Source: Lysobacter soli (GTDB lineage Bacteria; Pseudomonadota; Gammaproteobacteria; Xanthomonadales; Xanthomonadaceae). Taken from it: a DNA stretch of 64,000 bases. Position numbers and translations under genes: made by a program. The stretch is from contig NZ_QTJR01000003.1 of the NCBI RefSeq assembly GCF_003382285.1, positions 1-64,000 of the forward strand, read 5' to 3'. Of the stretch, positions 36,113-48,466 are shown piece by piece; the stretch's first letter is position 1; every line of letters starts with the position of its first letter. The notes beneath the pieces were generated by a model. That model was not told where the DNA came from, ran no database searches, and saw only the letters and a list, made by a program, of their open reading frames with translations.

Positions 36113-36730
36113 TCAGCGGTGCGGTTCGCATGGATGGCGCTGGGATTCCGTCTTGGGAGTGTCCTCGTCGCCTCCGACGGTGGATGCGAGCTTGTGCCGC
36201 TCCACGCACGAAACGGGCACACCGAGCATTGCCGCGATCTCACTGGTCGAACGGCCGCGTTCGAACATCCGGGCAATTTCGCGCCACAACACGGGCTCGT
36301 CCAGATGCGCGGCGTATCCGGCGATCGCCTCGGTGAAGCTTGGGCTCACGACGGTATCGCCCTGCTCGACGGCACGGATCGCGGCATGCAATTCCAGCGC
36401 GGGGGCGGCCTTGTCGACCAAGCCGCGCACGCCCGACTCGAGCAGGGCACGCAGGATCACCCCGTTCGACATCGTCGTCAGCATGATGACCGGCAGCTCC
36501 GGCCACTGCGACCGGATCCCGTGAACCATTTCGATGCCATCGACCTGCGCGTCGACCGGCATCGCGTAGTCGCACACCAGCAGGTCGCACGGCAGTTCGT
36601 GCAGCGCGGCGAGCAGTTCATCGGGCGATCGCGCACGCGCCACCACCGTCGCGCCTGTCGCCGCCACCGCGGCGCCGACGGATGCGAGCACCGGCAGGTG
36701 GTCGTCCGCGATTACGACACGTGTATGCAT
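36113..36730 (-). CDS. RcsB-like response regulator with an incomplete LuxR HTH
   Basis: The 205-residue product has a receiver domain with the phosphorylatable D54 (LLVCDYAMP) and the RcsB-type insertion before VDGIEMVHGI. The C-terminal region starts like a LuxR helix-turn-helix (IARMFERGRSTSEIAAMLGVPVSCVERHK). It then diverges: the usual final helix is replaced by about 25 polar residues. DNA binding may therefore be altered or lost. A GGAGGA ribosome-binding site lies upstream. It is 107 bp downstream of the second regulator and probably in one operon with it. Confidence 0.85.
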   Translation of the reverse strand: MHTRVVIADDHLPVLASVGAAVAATGATVVARARSPDELLAALHELPCDLLVCDYAMPVDAQVDGIEMVHGIRSQWPELPVIMLTTMSNGVILRALLESGVRGLVDKAAPALELHAAIRAVEQGDTVVSPSFTEAIAGYAAHLDEPVLWREIARMFERGRSTSEIAAMLGVPVSCVERHKLASTVGGDEDTPKTESQRHPCEPHR

Positions 36731-36837
36731 GGTCCAGCCGTTCCTCCGACAGCCCGCGCAGTGTGCGCTCCGCCGGCCTCACCGGCCATCGGATTGATCC
36801 GGAACTGGCCTAGGCCATACGCCGCGACGCCTGCCGC

Positions 36838-37464
36838 TCAGGTCAGGCCGTTCTCCCGCGCGTACGCATACAGCTCCGCCTCGTTCTCCAGGCCCAGCTT
36901 GCGCATGGCGTCGATCTTCTGCCGACTGATGGTCTTCAAGCTTCGATCCAACTGCTGCGCGATCTCTGTTACCGTCAGCCCCGACGCCAGCAGGCGGATG
37001 ATCTCGGCTTCACGCGCGCTTAACGTGCCGCGACCACGACGCTTGCCCATCGCGTCGAGCTGCCGCCGCAAGCCAGGCGAGATGAACACCCGGCGGTTGG
37101 CCGCCGACTTCACGGCCATCGGGAGGATTTCCATGTCCTCGGTCTTTTCCACGACGCCCAGAACGGCCGCACGCAGCAGCGAGTCGAGGATTCCGACATT
37201 CCCGATCATCGTCATCACGACGATCGGCAGCAGCGGATGGCGTTCACGCAACTGCCTGATCATTTCAGCGCCATCGGGCGACGTGCTGTTGGGCATCGCA
37301 AAGTCCGTCACCACGACGTCGCAGCTTTCGCTTTCCAACGCCGCCAGCAGATCGTCGCTGGTACGCGCTTCTCCCACCACCGCGATGCCGCTCGCTTCCA
37401 GGATCGCCCTCGCACCGCGAAGTACGACAGGATGATCGTCGGCAAGGAACACTCGCAGGTTCAT
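36838..37464 (-). CDS. RcsB/BvgA-like LuxR-family response regulator
   Basis: The 208-residue product has a receiver with D54 (VVVTDFAMP) and the insertion before DGAEMIRQL typical of RcsB-like regulators. A complete LuxR helix-turn-helix follows (LSAREAEIIRLLASGLTVTEIAQQLDRSLKTISRQKIDAMRKLG, about 155-200). The start at 37464 (MNLRVFLADDHP) fits the family. It is divergent from the BvgS-like kinase gene across only 57 bp, so kinase and regulator should be co-regulated and probably form a phosphorelay. Confidence 0.9.
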   Translation of the reverse strand: MNLRVFLADDHPVVLRGARAILEASGIAVVGEARTSDDLLAALESESCDVVVTDFAMPNSTSPDGAEMIRQLRERHPLLPIVVMTMIGNVGILDSLLRAAVLGVVEKTEDMEILPMAVKSAANRRVFISPGLRRQLDAMGKRRGRGTLSAREAEIIRLLASGLTVTEIAQQLDRSLKTISRQKIDAMRKLGLENEAELYAYARENGLT

Positions 37465-37521
37465 GGGGGATCGCCCACCGGGACAGGAATTTCCGGGGGG
37501 ATAGGATATCCCCGTGCCCGC

Positions 37522-40500
37522 ATGCATGCACTGCTGGCGATGTTCCGTCGTGTCGCATGCCTGCTGCTTGTGCTTATCGCAAATCTCGCGCATGCGGCGT
37601 CTATCGAACTCACCGATGAAGAACGCGAGTGGCTGCGCACGCATCCGACGATCACGGTCGCGACGTACACCGGCGGCTGGCCACCGTTCGAGCGATACGA
37701 AAACGAAACACTGACCGGCCTCGCGCCCACATATCTCGACGACGTCGCGCGACAGCTAGGTGTGCGGATCGCAGTGCATGCGTATCCGTCATGGGAGAAA
37801 GCCTTTGAAGGCGGCTGTCGGCGCGAAGTCGACGTGCTGATGAACGTCTCGCTCGTACCCGAGCGAACGCCGTGCCTGGTATTCACGGCCTCCTACGTCG
37901 AAGCGACACCCGTCGCCGTGGGGCCGGCGACACGCAGCGATCTGCTGTCGCCCGACCGGCTCGCGTCGGCGCGCATCGCGGTAGAACGCGGCGCCTCGGT
38001 CGAGCGCGCAGCGCGAGCCCGGTTTCCCGGCGCGGATATCACCGCAGTCGTTAACGCGCAGGAAGGCTTCGAGGCCATCCTGCATGCCAAGGCCGACGTT
38101 TTCATAGGCAACCCCTACGTCGCACATGCCGCGCTCGCGACCGACGCGTGGCCGTCGCTCGCGGTGCTCGGCCCGATCGACCTGCCTGCCGACAGCCTCC
38201 ATTTCGCCGTACCCGACGATCGAAAACCCCTCGCGAGCATGATCGACAAGGCGCTCGCCCGCATCACGCCGCAACGGCGGCTCGCATACGAAGGCAAGTG
38301 GCTCGGCGCCTCGTCGTTGCCGATCCTGCGCGCCGGTCGCGTTCCGCTGACGCATGACGAGGAGCTGTGGCTGGCCCAGCTGCGGCCGCCGCGGATCGGA
38401 TACTCGAGCGATTGGGATCCCATCAGTTTCCGAGGCGATGACGGGCACATGAGCGGCATCGCCGGTGAGTACGTCCAGATGATGCACGACAGGCTGGGCC
38501 TTGAAGTGGGAAGGGAGTTCCCGGGTACGACCGAAGCCCTGCGCCAGCGCATGCGTAGTGGCGAAGTGGATCTCGTGCCGCTGCCGGCGGGAGCGCCCCA
38601 TGGCCCTGACTGGGCCCTCACGTCCGCCTTTACCCGCGTCAGCCTCGTGATCGTCATGCGCACCAATGCCCGCCCGATCAGCGCGCTGGATGATCTGGAC
38701 GGAAAGCGCATCGCCGTGTTGGGTCCTGCGCGCACCAAGCGGGTGATGCGCGAAGCGCCCAACGCGATCGTCGTTCCGGTCGCCAGCATTCCGGCCGGGC
38801 TGAAGGCGGTCGAACGCGGCGAAGCGGATGCGTACGTCGGCGACTTGATTTCCGCGGACCGGCCCCTCCGACGCGGGGAATATCCGACGCTCCGGCTCGC
38901 CGCGCCCGCCGGATTCGACGAAGACCTCGTGTTCGCAGTGCGTGGCGAGTACCAGCCGCTGGTACCGCTGATCAACCGCATGCTCGCGGCATTGAGTGCC
39001 GAGGACCAGCAGCGCATACGCTCGGGATGGCTGGAAGTGCAGGTCTCCAGCGGCGTGAAGTGGCGGACCGTGGCCATCGGCTCGGCCCTGGCGGCGCTGC
39101 TGCTCGCGGTGCTCGCCTTCGCCTGGCTGCGCACGCGCACGGAAATCCGTCGCCGAGAGAAAACCGACAGCCTGATGCGCGACCTCACGCGCAACCTGCC
39201 CGGCGTGATCTTCAAGCTCACGCGCGATGCCTCTGGCGTTTACCGGATGCCCTTCATCGCGGGCAACACGCTCGCGCTGTTCGGGAAGGATCACGCCGAA
39301 CTCTCCGAACATCCGCGCGAGGCGTTCGCATCGCTCGTGCACGAGGACGACCGCGCGCGCCTGCTGGACGCACTCGAGGCATCCTTCGCAAGCCTCGGCG
39401 CGATCGAACTGGATTTCCGCACCGTAACGCCCGCGCCCGATCGCTGGATCCGCATGAGCACCGTCGCGCGGCGGCTCGACGACGGACTGGTGCACTGGAG
39501 CGGCTATTGGGTCGACGTCACCGCGTCGCACCGGCAGGCGGACGCGCTGGAGGCGGCGAAGCGATCGGCCGAAAGCGCCGCGCTTGCACGCGCCAACTTC
39601 CTCGCCGCGATGAGCCACGAGATCCGCACACCGATGGCCGGCATCAACAGCATCATCGAGATCCTGTCCCGCAGCGAGGTCAACGACGACCAGCGCTACC
39701 TCATCGGCCTGGTGGAGGATTACGCGCAGGCGCTGCGTACGATCCTCGACGACGTGCTCGACATGTCGCGCATCGAGGCGGGAGCGATCGAACTGGAACC
39801 GGTCGAGACCGACCTGCGCGTGCTCGTGTCGAACTCAATCGAGCTGGTGCTGGACCTCAGCCGTCGCAAGCAGCTGCGCTGCCTCTGCCATATCGATCCG
39901 ACGCTGGCTGGCCTGGTGGTGGCCGATCCGACGCGGCTCCGGCAGATCCTGCTCAACCTGCTGAGCAACGCGATCAAGTTCACCAGCAGCGGCTATGTGG
40001 CCGTGTCGCTGGTAGTGCTCGGCAACGGCGACGATGAGCAGACCTTGTGTCTGAGCGTTACGGACTCCGGCATCGGCATCCCGGAGTCGGAACAGGGCAA
40101 GCTGTTCCAGCCGTTCAAGCAGGCCGACGCGAGCACCACACGCACGTATGGCGGCAGCGGACTGGGGCTGGCGATTTCCCGGCGCCTGGCCGAACGCATG
40201 GAGGCTGCACTTGAACTGGAGAGCACGCCGGGCGTCGGCACGCGCATTTCGCTGACGCTGGACGTCGAGGTCGCGAGGCACAGCGCGTCCGATCGCGCGC
40301 TCGCCGGACGCAACATGCTCGTGCGCAGCGACAACGCCGATGTTGCTGACGCACTCACCTCGACCCTGCAAGCGTTCGGCGCGTGTGTGGTGTCCGACGC
40401 GTCGAAGGCGGATCTGATCCTCTCGGAGGCTCCGCCCACCTCGACCTCGCCCGCGCGCTACATCCCGCTGGTCGAAGACAGCCCCGACGCTCCGCGCACG

Positions 40501-41442
40501 GCCATCGTCGTCGAGCCGCTGCTTCCCACGCACGTGCAACGCGCGTGCGCACTGGCGCTGGACGATGGCACACGCGCTGAAGCGTCCCGAAGCACGACGA
40601 CGTCGGCACATGCCGGGCACGTCCTGGTAGCCGAGGATCATTCCACCAACCGCCTGCTGGTGCAGCGGCAACTGGGCGAACTCGGGTTTCGCTGCCGCGT
40701 GGTGTCGAGCGGCGAACAGGCGCTCGCGGCGCTGGCGACCGAGCACTTCGATCTGCTCATCACCGACCTGCAGATGCCGGGGATGGACGGCTTCGCGCTT
40801 GCGCGAGCGATCCGAACCGCCGAGGCCGCCGAAGGACGAGCACGCCTCCCCATCGTCGCGCTGAGCGCGGGCGTACTGTCGGAAGACGAAGCGCGCTGCC
40901 GTGAGGCCGGCATGGACGGCCACCTGCGCAAGCCGATCGGACTCGACGAGATGATGCGCGAACTCGAGCGCTGGCTTCCGCGCCAGCCCGCTGTGGACCT
41001 CGACGATAAGGCGGACGTCGTCGATCCTGACGCCATTCCCATCGATGCGGTCGCGGCGTCGCCCCGTCCTGCTCCGCCACTGGAGCCGCCCCTCGAACCG
41101 CTTGACCTCGCGATGCTGACCCGCAGCTTCGGCTCGCGCGAAACGGTGTGCCTCGTCGCAGAGGATCTGCTCGCAAACCTGCCGGGCGACCTGGACGACC
41201 TACGACGTTCGAACGACGAACGCGACGCCGAGCGGATGGGCCGTGCCCTGCACCGGATCACCGGCGCGCTTGGAACGTTCGGCTACCGCAACCTGGCGGC
41301 GGACCTGCGCATCGCCACGCGCACCGCGGAAGCCGGAACGTTGGTATCGCCGCACGAGATCGCGCGCTTGCTGCGACGCGTGGATGGCACGTTGTCCGAA
41401 CTCGGCGAGTTCGTGACGAAGAGCAAGGCCGGCGTCGATTGA
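37522..41442 (+). CDS. BvgS-like hybrid sensor kinase with two periplasmic binding-protein domains
   Basis: The 1306-residue product is a BvgS/EvgS-type unorthodox kinase. It has a signal peptide (1-25) and two SBP_bac_3 (Venus-flytrap) domains at about 42-260 and 290-503. A membrane helix lies at 515-536, with a PAS-like region at 550-670. HisKA has H699 (FLAAMSHEIRTPMAG), HATPase has LLNLLSNAIKFTSSG and TDSGIGIPE, and the receiver has D1082 (LLITDLQMPGMDG). The HPt has H1244 (ALHRITGALGTFGY). A degenerate receiver-like stretch (about 925-1020) precedes the true receiver. The ligand is unknown. The start at 37522 is chosen from the signal peptide; no strong ribosome-binding site is seen. Confidence 0.9.
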   Translation: MHALLAMFRRVACLLLVLIANLAHAASIELTDEEREWLRTHPTITVATYTGGWPPFERYENETLTGLAPTYLDDVARQLGVRIAVHAYPSWEKAFEGGCRREVDVLMNVSLVPERTPCLVFTASYVEATPVAVGPATRSDLLSPDRLASARIAVERGASVERAARARFPGADITAVVNAQEGFEAILHAKADVFIGNPYVAHAALATDAWPSLAVLGPIDLPADSLHFAVPDDRKPLASMIDKALARITPQRRLAYEGKWLGASSLPILRAGRVPLTHDEELWLAQLRPPRIGYSSDWDPISFRGDDGHMSGIAGEYVQMMHDRLGLEVGREFPGTTEALRQRMRSGEVDLVPLPAGAPHGPDWALTSAFTRVSLVIVMRTNARPISALDDLDGKRIAVLGPARTKRVMREAPNAIVVPVASIPAGLKAVERGEADAYVGDLISADRPLRRGEYPTLRLAAPAGFDEDLVFAVRGEYQPLVPLINRMLAALSAEDQQRIRSGWLEVQVSSGVKWRTVAIGSALAALLLAVLAFAWLRTRTEIRRREKTDSLMRDLTRNLPGVIFKLTRDASGVYRMPFIAGNTLALFGKDHAELSEHPREAFASLVHEDDRARLLDALEASFASLGAIELDFRTVTPAPDRWIRMSTVARRLDDGLVHWSGYWVDVTASHRQADALEAAKRSAESAALARANFLAAMSHEIRTPMAGINSIIEILSRSEVNDDQRYLIGLVEDYAQALRTILDDVLDMSRIEAGAIELEPVETDLRVLVSNSIELVLDLSRRKQLRCLCHIDPTLAGLVVADPTRLRQILLNLLSNAIKFTSSGYVAVSLVVLGNGDDEQTLCLSVTDSGIGIPESEQGKLFQPFKQADASTTRTYGGSGLGLAISRRLAERMEAALELESTPGVGTRISLTLDVEVARHSASDRALAGRNMLVRSDNADVADALTSTLQAFGACVVSDASKADLILSEAPPTSTSPARYIPLVEDSPDAPRTAIVVEPLLPTHVQRACALALDDGTRAEASRSTTTSAHAGHVLVAEDHSTNRLLVQRQLGELGFRCRVVSSGEQALAALATEHFDLLITDLQMPGMDGFALARAIRTAEAAEGRARLPIVALSAGVLSEDEARCREAGMDGHLRKPIGLDEMMRELERWLPRQPAVDLDDKADVVDPDAIPIDAVAASPRPAPPLEPPLEPLDLAMLTRSFGSRETVCLVAEDLLANLPGDLDDLRRSNDERDAERMGRALHRITGALGTFGYRNLAADLRIATRTAEAGTLVSPHEIARLLRRVDGTLSELGEFVTKSKAGVD

Positions 41443-41464
41443 ACCGCCGGCGTATCGCGAACCG

Positions 41465-43183
41465 TCAGGCCACGGCTTCGCGGTGCACGACGACCAGCTG
41501 CACGGCTTCGCCGCCGCGGTAATCGTCGGTTTCCAGGCGATAGGCGATGCGCACGCGCGGCGGCGGCGCGAGGCCACCCCAACCGCCGAACTCGATCGCG
41601 TTTAGCCTACGCCCGGCGAGGCCGAGTTCGAGCTTGAGGTGCCGCTCGCCGACCACGCGCCAACCAAGCACATCGAACTCGCCATCGAACTGCGGTTCGG
41701 CGAAGCCCTGCCCCCACGGCCCGCCGTCGCGCAACGCTTCGGCGCTGGCGCGGCAGAAGTCGTCGGCGGACAGCTCGCCGTCGCTCAGCAGTTCCGCCTG
41801 CAGCAGCTCAGGCGTCAGCAACGTGGCGGCGGAATCGCGAAACGCCTCGGCGAATGCGGCAAAGGCCTCCATGCGCAGCGACAGTCCCGCCGCCATCGCA
41901 TGGCCGCCGAAGCGCTCGATCAGGTGCGGATGCCGCGCGTGCACATCGGCGAGCGCGTCGCGGATGTGGAAACCCGGGATCGAACGAGCCGAGCCGCGCA
42001 ACGAGTCGCTGCCGGGCTCGGCTGGTGCGAATGCGATGACCGGTCGATGCAGCCGCTCCTTCATCTTCGACGCCACGAGACCGACGACGCCCGGATGCCA
42101 TTCGGCGTCGAACAGGCAGATCGCCGCCGGCGGTGCGCTGTCGCCCAGCGCGACGCGGGCGAGCGCGCGTTCGGCGTCGTCCGTCATCTGCTGCTGCACG
42201 GCGCGGCGTTCGCTGTTGATCTCGTTGAGCGTCGCGGCGATGTCACGCGCGCGTGCAAGGTCGTCGGTGAGCAGGCATTCGATGCCCAGCGACATGTCTT
42301 CCAGGCGCCCCGCCGCATTGAGGCGCGGGCCGACGGCGTAGCCGATGTCGGTCGCCGTAAGGCGGGCGGGATCGCGCTGCGACACCTCGATCAGCGCACG
42401 CAGGCCGGCACTGCCCTGCCCGGCTCGCAAGCGCCGCAGGCCCGCGGCCACGAGCGCGCGATTGTTCGCATCCAGCGGCACGACGTCGGCAACCGTGCCG
42501 ACCGCCACCAGATCCAGCAGCACCTGCAGGTCCGGTTCCTTCCCGGCGAAAGCGCCGCGCTCGCGCAGATGCCGGCGCAGCGCGAGCAGCACGTAGAACA
42601 TCACGCCGACGCCGGCCAGGCACTTGCTCGGGAAGGCGTCGCCGCGCAGGTTCGGATCGACGATTGCGTCAGCCGGCGGCAGGTGTTCGCCCGGCAGGTG
42701 GTGGTCGGTGACCAGCACCTGCCAGCCGCGCGCCTTCGCCGCCGTGATGCCGGCATGGCAGGCGATGCCGTGATCGACCGTGACCAGCAGGTCCGGCTGC
42801 AACGCGGCGAGCTCGTCCACCAGCGCGGGCGACAGGCCGTAGCCATGCACGATGCGATTGGGCACGGCATGCGATACGCGCTTCGCGCCGAACATGCGCA
42901 GCCCGCGCACGCCGACGGCGCAGGCGGTGGCGCCATCGCAGTCGAAATCGCCGACCACGACGATGTGGCGGTCTTCGGCGATCGCCGTGGCGAGCAGCGC
43001 CGTCGCCGCGTCGAGGCCGCCGAGCAGTTCAGGCGGATGCAGCTGCGCCAGGCGCGGCTGCGCGAGTTCGAGCGTCGTCGCGCCGCGCGACGCGTACAGC
43101 CGGCGCAGCAGCAATGGCATCGAGTCGGGCCAGAGGCCGGGGTCGACGCAATCGCGGCGACGCAGTCGTGCGACTGGCTTCAT
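41465..43183 (-). CDS. recJ: Single-stranded-DNA-specific exonuclease RecJ
   Basis: RecJ is the 5'-3' single-strand exonuclease of recombination and mismatch repair. The 572-residue product has the DHH-family motifs GDFDCDGATA (motif I), TVDHGIA, TDHHLPG (motif III) and the DHHA1 segment ERFGGHAMAAGLSL. The C-terminal OB-like domain is present. It overlaps the rpfE stop by 4 bp (ATGA) and is convergent with the BvgS-like kinase gene 22 bp away. Confidence 0.96.
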   Translation of the reverse strand: MKPVARLRRRDCVDPGLWPDSMPLLLRRLYASRGATTLELAQPRLAQLHPPELLGGLDAATALLATAIAEDRHIVVVGDFDCDGATACAVGVRGLRMFGAKRVSHAVPNRIVHGYGLSPALVDELAALQPDLLVTVDHGIACHAGITAAKARGWQVLVTDHHLPGEHLPPADAIVDPNLRGDAFPSKCLAGVGVMFYVLLALRRHLRERGAFAGKEPDLQVLLDLVAVGTVADVVPLDANNRALVAAGLRRLRAGQGSAGLRALIEVSQRDPARLTATDIGYAVGPRLNAAGRLEDMSLGIECLLTDDLARARDIAATLNEINSERRAVQQQMTDDAERALARVALGDSAPPAAICLFDAEWHPGVVGLVASKMKERLHRPVIAFAPAEPGSDSLRGSARSIPGFHIRDALADVHARHPHLIERFGGHAMAAGLSLRMEAFAAFAEAFRDSAATLLTPELLQAELLSDGELSADDFCRASAEALRDGGPWGQGFAEPQFDGEFDVLGWRVVGERHLKLELGLAGRRLNAIEFGGWGGLAPPPRVRIAYRLETDDYRGGEAVQLVVVHREAVA

Positions 43184-44133
43184 GCGGCCCCGTTGACGGC
43201 AGTGGCGCCGACGAACGACATCAGCGGGCGGCGCCAGAAACGCCAGCGCTGCGAGCGCGCGATGTCGTAGCGCGCGCCATCGTCGAAATCGAAACGCAGC
43301 TGCTTCAGTTCGCCACGCACCAGCGCGTCCAGGAGCGGCGCGAACCAGTTGCGTTCAAGCACCGCGAGATCGCGCGCATCGCGCAGGTCGATCAACGAAT
43401 CGCCCTCTTCAACGCGGCCGCTCCATGACGCTGCTTTGGGCGCGACCTCGACGCCGGCCAACGCAGCAAGCGCAGTGACGCTCTCGTCGTCGCTCACGAT
43501 GTGCGTGTAGTTCGAGCGCACGTGGTCCGGCAGCGCACCCGCGCCCCAGAACCACAGCGAATTGACCGGGGCGAGCCCGGCAGCGGCGCGCTGCGCATTG
43601 AGCGGATGGTTGTGCAGGACGACCTGCGCCTCGCTCAGCAGCGCACGCCAGCGGCGGCCTTCTGGCCCCTGCGGCAGTTCGTCGAACAGGTCTGCACCGA
43701 GGGCCTGCTCCGGCGAAGTGAAGTCAGGCAGCTTCGCGCCGAGGGGTAGTTGCAGATACCAGCGCGTCGGCACCGGCGCGTCGATCGGAAACCCCGCATC
43801 GCCGAACAGCGGCTTGAGCGGCTTGAGCAGCGCCGCGGCGTCCTGCGCGGTCAGGCCGAGCGCTTCGCCATAGGACAGCAGGCGCGCGCCGTTGATGTCG
43901 GGACGAACGTAGGCCGGGTCGGCACGAAGCCAGGCGGCGTTCGCCGCATCGCCGGCATCGCGCTGGCGCGCCGCCGCGGCGACGGGCCAGCCACGCGGCA
44001 GCACGTCGAGCACGTTCGACAGCTGATCGCCGCTGCGTTCGCTGCGATCGCCGCGCGCGAGCGCCCGACCGGTATCGGCAGACAGGCGCTGGCCGCCGAA
44101 GCGTTCGCGCGGCGGCAGCAGCAAGGTGATCAT
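43180..44133 (-). CDS. rpfE: RpfE-like protein (COG4255)
   Basis: A cytosolic protein of unknown biochemical role. RpfE is part of the Xanthomonas rpf region next to recJ. The 317-residue product matches that family in MITLLLPPRERFGGQRLSAD, PRGWPVAAAARQRDAGDA, WLRADPAYVRPDINGARLLSYG and the central NSLWFWGAGALPD motif. The start at 44133 lacks a clear ribosome-binding site, but it lies 10 bp after the greA stop, so coupling to greA is likely. It overlaps recJ by 4 bp. Confidence 0.88.
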   Translation of the reverse strand: MITLLLPPRERFGGQRLSADTGRALARGDRSERSGDQLSNVLDVLPRGWPVAAAARQRDAGDAANAAWLRADPAYVRPDINGARLLSYGEALGLTAQDAAALLKPLKPLFGDAGFPIDAPVPTRWYLQLPLGAKLPDFTSPEQALGADLFDELPQGPEGRRWRALLSEAQVVLHNHPLNAQRAAAGLAPVNSLWFWGAGALPDHVRSNYTHIVSDDESVTALAALAGVEVAPKAASWSGRVEEGDSLIDLRDARDLAVLERNWFAPLLDALVRGELKQLRFDFDDGARYDIARSQRWRFWRRPLMSFVGATAVNGAA

Positions 44134-44143
44134 CGAAAGGGAA

Positions 44144-44620
44144 TCAGCCGGCGTAGCTGACGCCGACGATCTCGTATTCGCGCGTGCCACCAGGCGCGTC
44201 GATGGTGATCGTGTCGCCTTCGTGCTTGCCGATGAGCGCACGCGCGACCGGCGACGAAATGGCGATCAGGCCGAGTTTGATGTCCGCTTCCAGGTCGCCG
44301 ACGATCTGGTAGCGACGCTCTTCGTCGGTCTCGGTGTCGGCCAGCTCGACCGTGGCGCCGAAGACGACGCGCGAGCCGGCATTGAGCGAGGCCACGTCGA
44401 TGACCTGCGCGTGCGACAGCTCGGATTCGAGCTGCTTGATGCGGCCTTCGATGAAGCCCTGCTGTTCGCGGGCGGCGTGGTACTCGGCGTTTTCCTTGAG
44501 GTCGCCGTGCGCGCGCGCTTCGGCGATCGCGTTGATCACCGCCGGGCGCTTGACCGACTTCAATTCTTCCAGCTCGGCGCGCAGACGCTGCGCGCCCTGA
44601 AGGGTAATGGGTGCTCGCAT
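44144..44620 (-). CDS. greA: Transcription elongation factor GreA
   Basis: GreA rescues backtracked RNA polymerase by stimulating transcript cleavage. The 158-residue product has the N-terminal coiled coil with the acidic tip ([21 protein letters not shown]) and the C-terminal domain [16 protein letters not shown]. It lies 145 bp downstream of carB and upstream of rpfE on the same strand. carAB-greA is a common order. Confidence 0.97.
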   Translation of the reverse strand: MRAPITLQGAQRLRAELEELKSVKRPAVINAIAEARAHGDLKENAEYHAAREQQGFIEGRIKQLESELSHAQVIDVASLNAGSRVVFGATVELADTETDEERRYQIVGDLEADIKLGLIAISSPVARALIGKHEGDTITIDAPGGTREYEIVGVSYAG

Positions 44621-44765
44621 TGCTTGTTCTTCCTGTGCGCCGGGCGCGGGAGCCCGGCGGTGGCGATATGCGGATTCTGTATCAGATGGGCGCCGGGGTG
44701 AACCCGCCCGGCGGCCCCGCCGGCGACCCGGGCGCGATTCGCGTCCCGGGCGGCCAAGGCAGGGC

Positions 44766-48014
<3,249 letters not shown>

Positions 48015-48022
48015 GGGGGTCC

Positions 48023-48466
48023 TCAGTAAAGTCGTTCCTGCCACGCGTCGGGCGCGAGCCAGGTGATCTGGTCGGGCGATCGGGCGTCGATCGCGCCTTC
48101 GTTCACGGCAGCAAGCACGGCCTGCTGCATGGCGGTCCAGCTGTCGGCGGCCGCGCCGATGCGCGCGCCGAGCCGGTTGTTGTGCGCATCCATCGCACGC
48201 GCCGCGTTGCCCTGCCCGCCGCGTTCCATCACCGCCGTGACCAGGTCGACGCAGCGCGGCGACGAGGTGTAGGCGACGATGGCGCTGGCGAGCGAGTGGC
48301 GGTACGCATCGGCCGGGCCGTTGCGACCGCCGGGCAATCCGGCGGCGAAGAACTGCGAGTACGTGGCCACCATCACGAACGCCGGGTAGGCGCCCAGCAC
48401 GACCGCAACAACGAACAACCTGCGCCAGTGGCGCTTGCGGGCGGGCTTGGTGGCCGCGTGGCTCAC
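48023..48466 (-). CDS. Membrane-anchored protein resembling DUF6973, between carA and carB
   Basis: The 147-residue product starts at GTG 48466, which overlaps the carA stop by 4 bp (GTGA), so it is translated from the car transcript. An N-terminal basic segment precedes one membrane helix (about 16-37). The rest has [14 protein letters not shown] and [14 protein letters not shown], which resemble the DAxRH and MDxxNNxxG signatures I associate with DUF6973 domains. That family has no established function. Only 8 bp separate its stop from carB. Confidence 0.7.
   Translation of the reverse strand: MSHAATKPARKRHWRRLFVVAVVLGAYPAFVMVATYSQFFAAGLPGGRNGPADAYRHSLASAIVAYTSSPRCVDLVTAVMERGGQGNAARAMDAHNNRLGARIGAAADSWTAMQQAVLAAVNEGAIDARSPDQITWLAPDAWQERLY

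Noticed and set aside
44640-44665. GCCGGGC/GCCCGGC hairpin between carB and greA
   Set aside because: GC-only stem without a T tract; could be a processing signal but not supported as a terminator.
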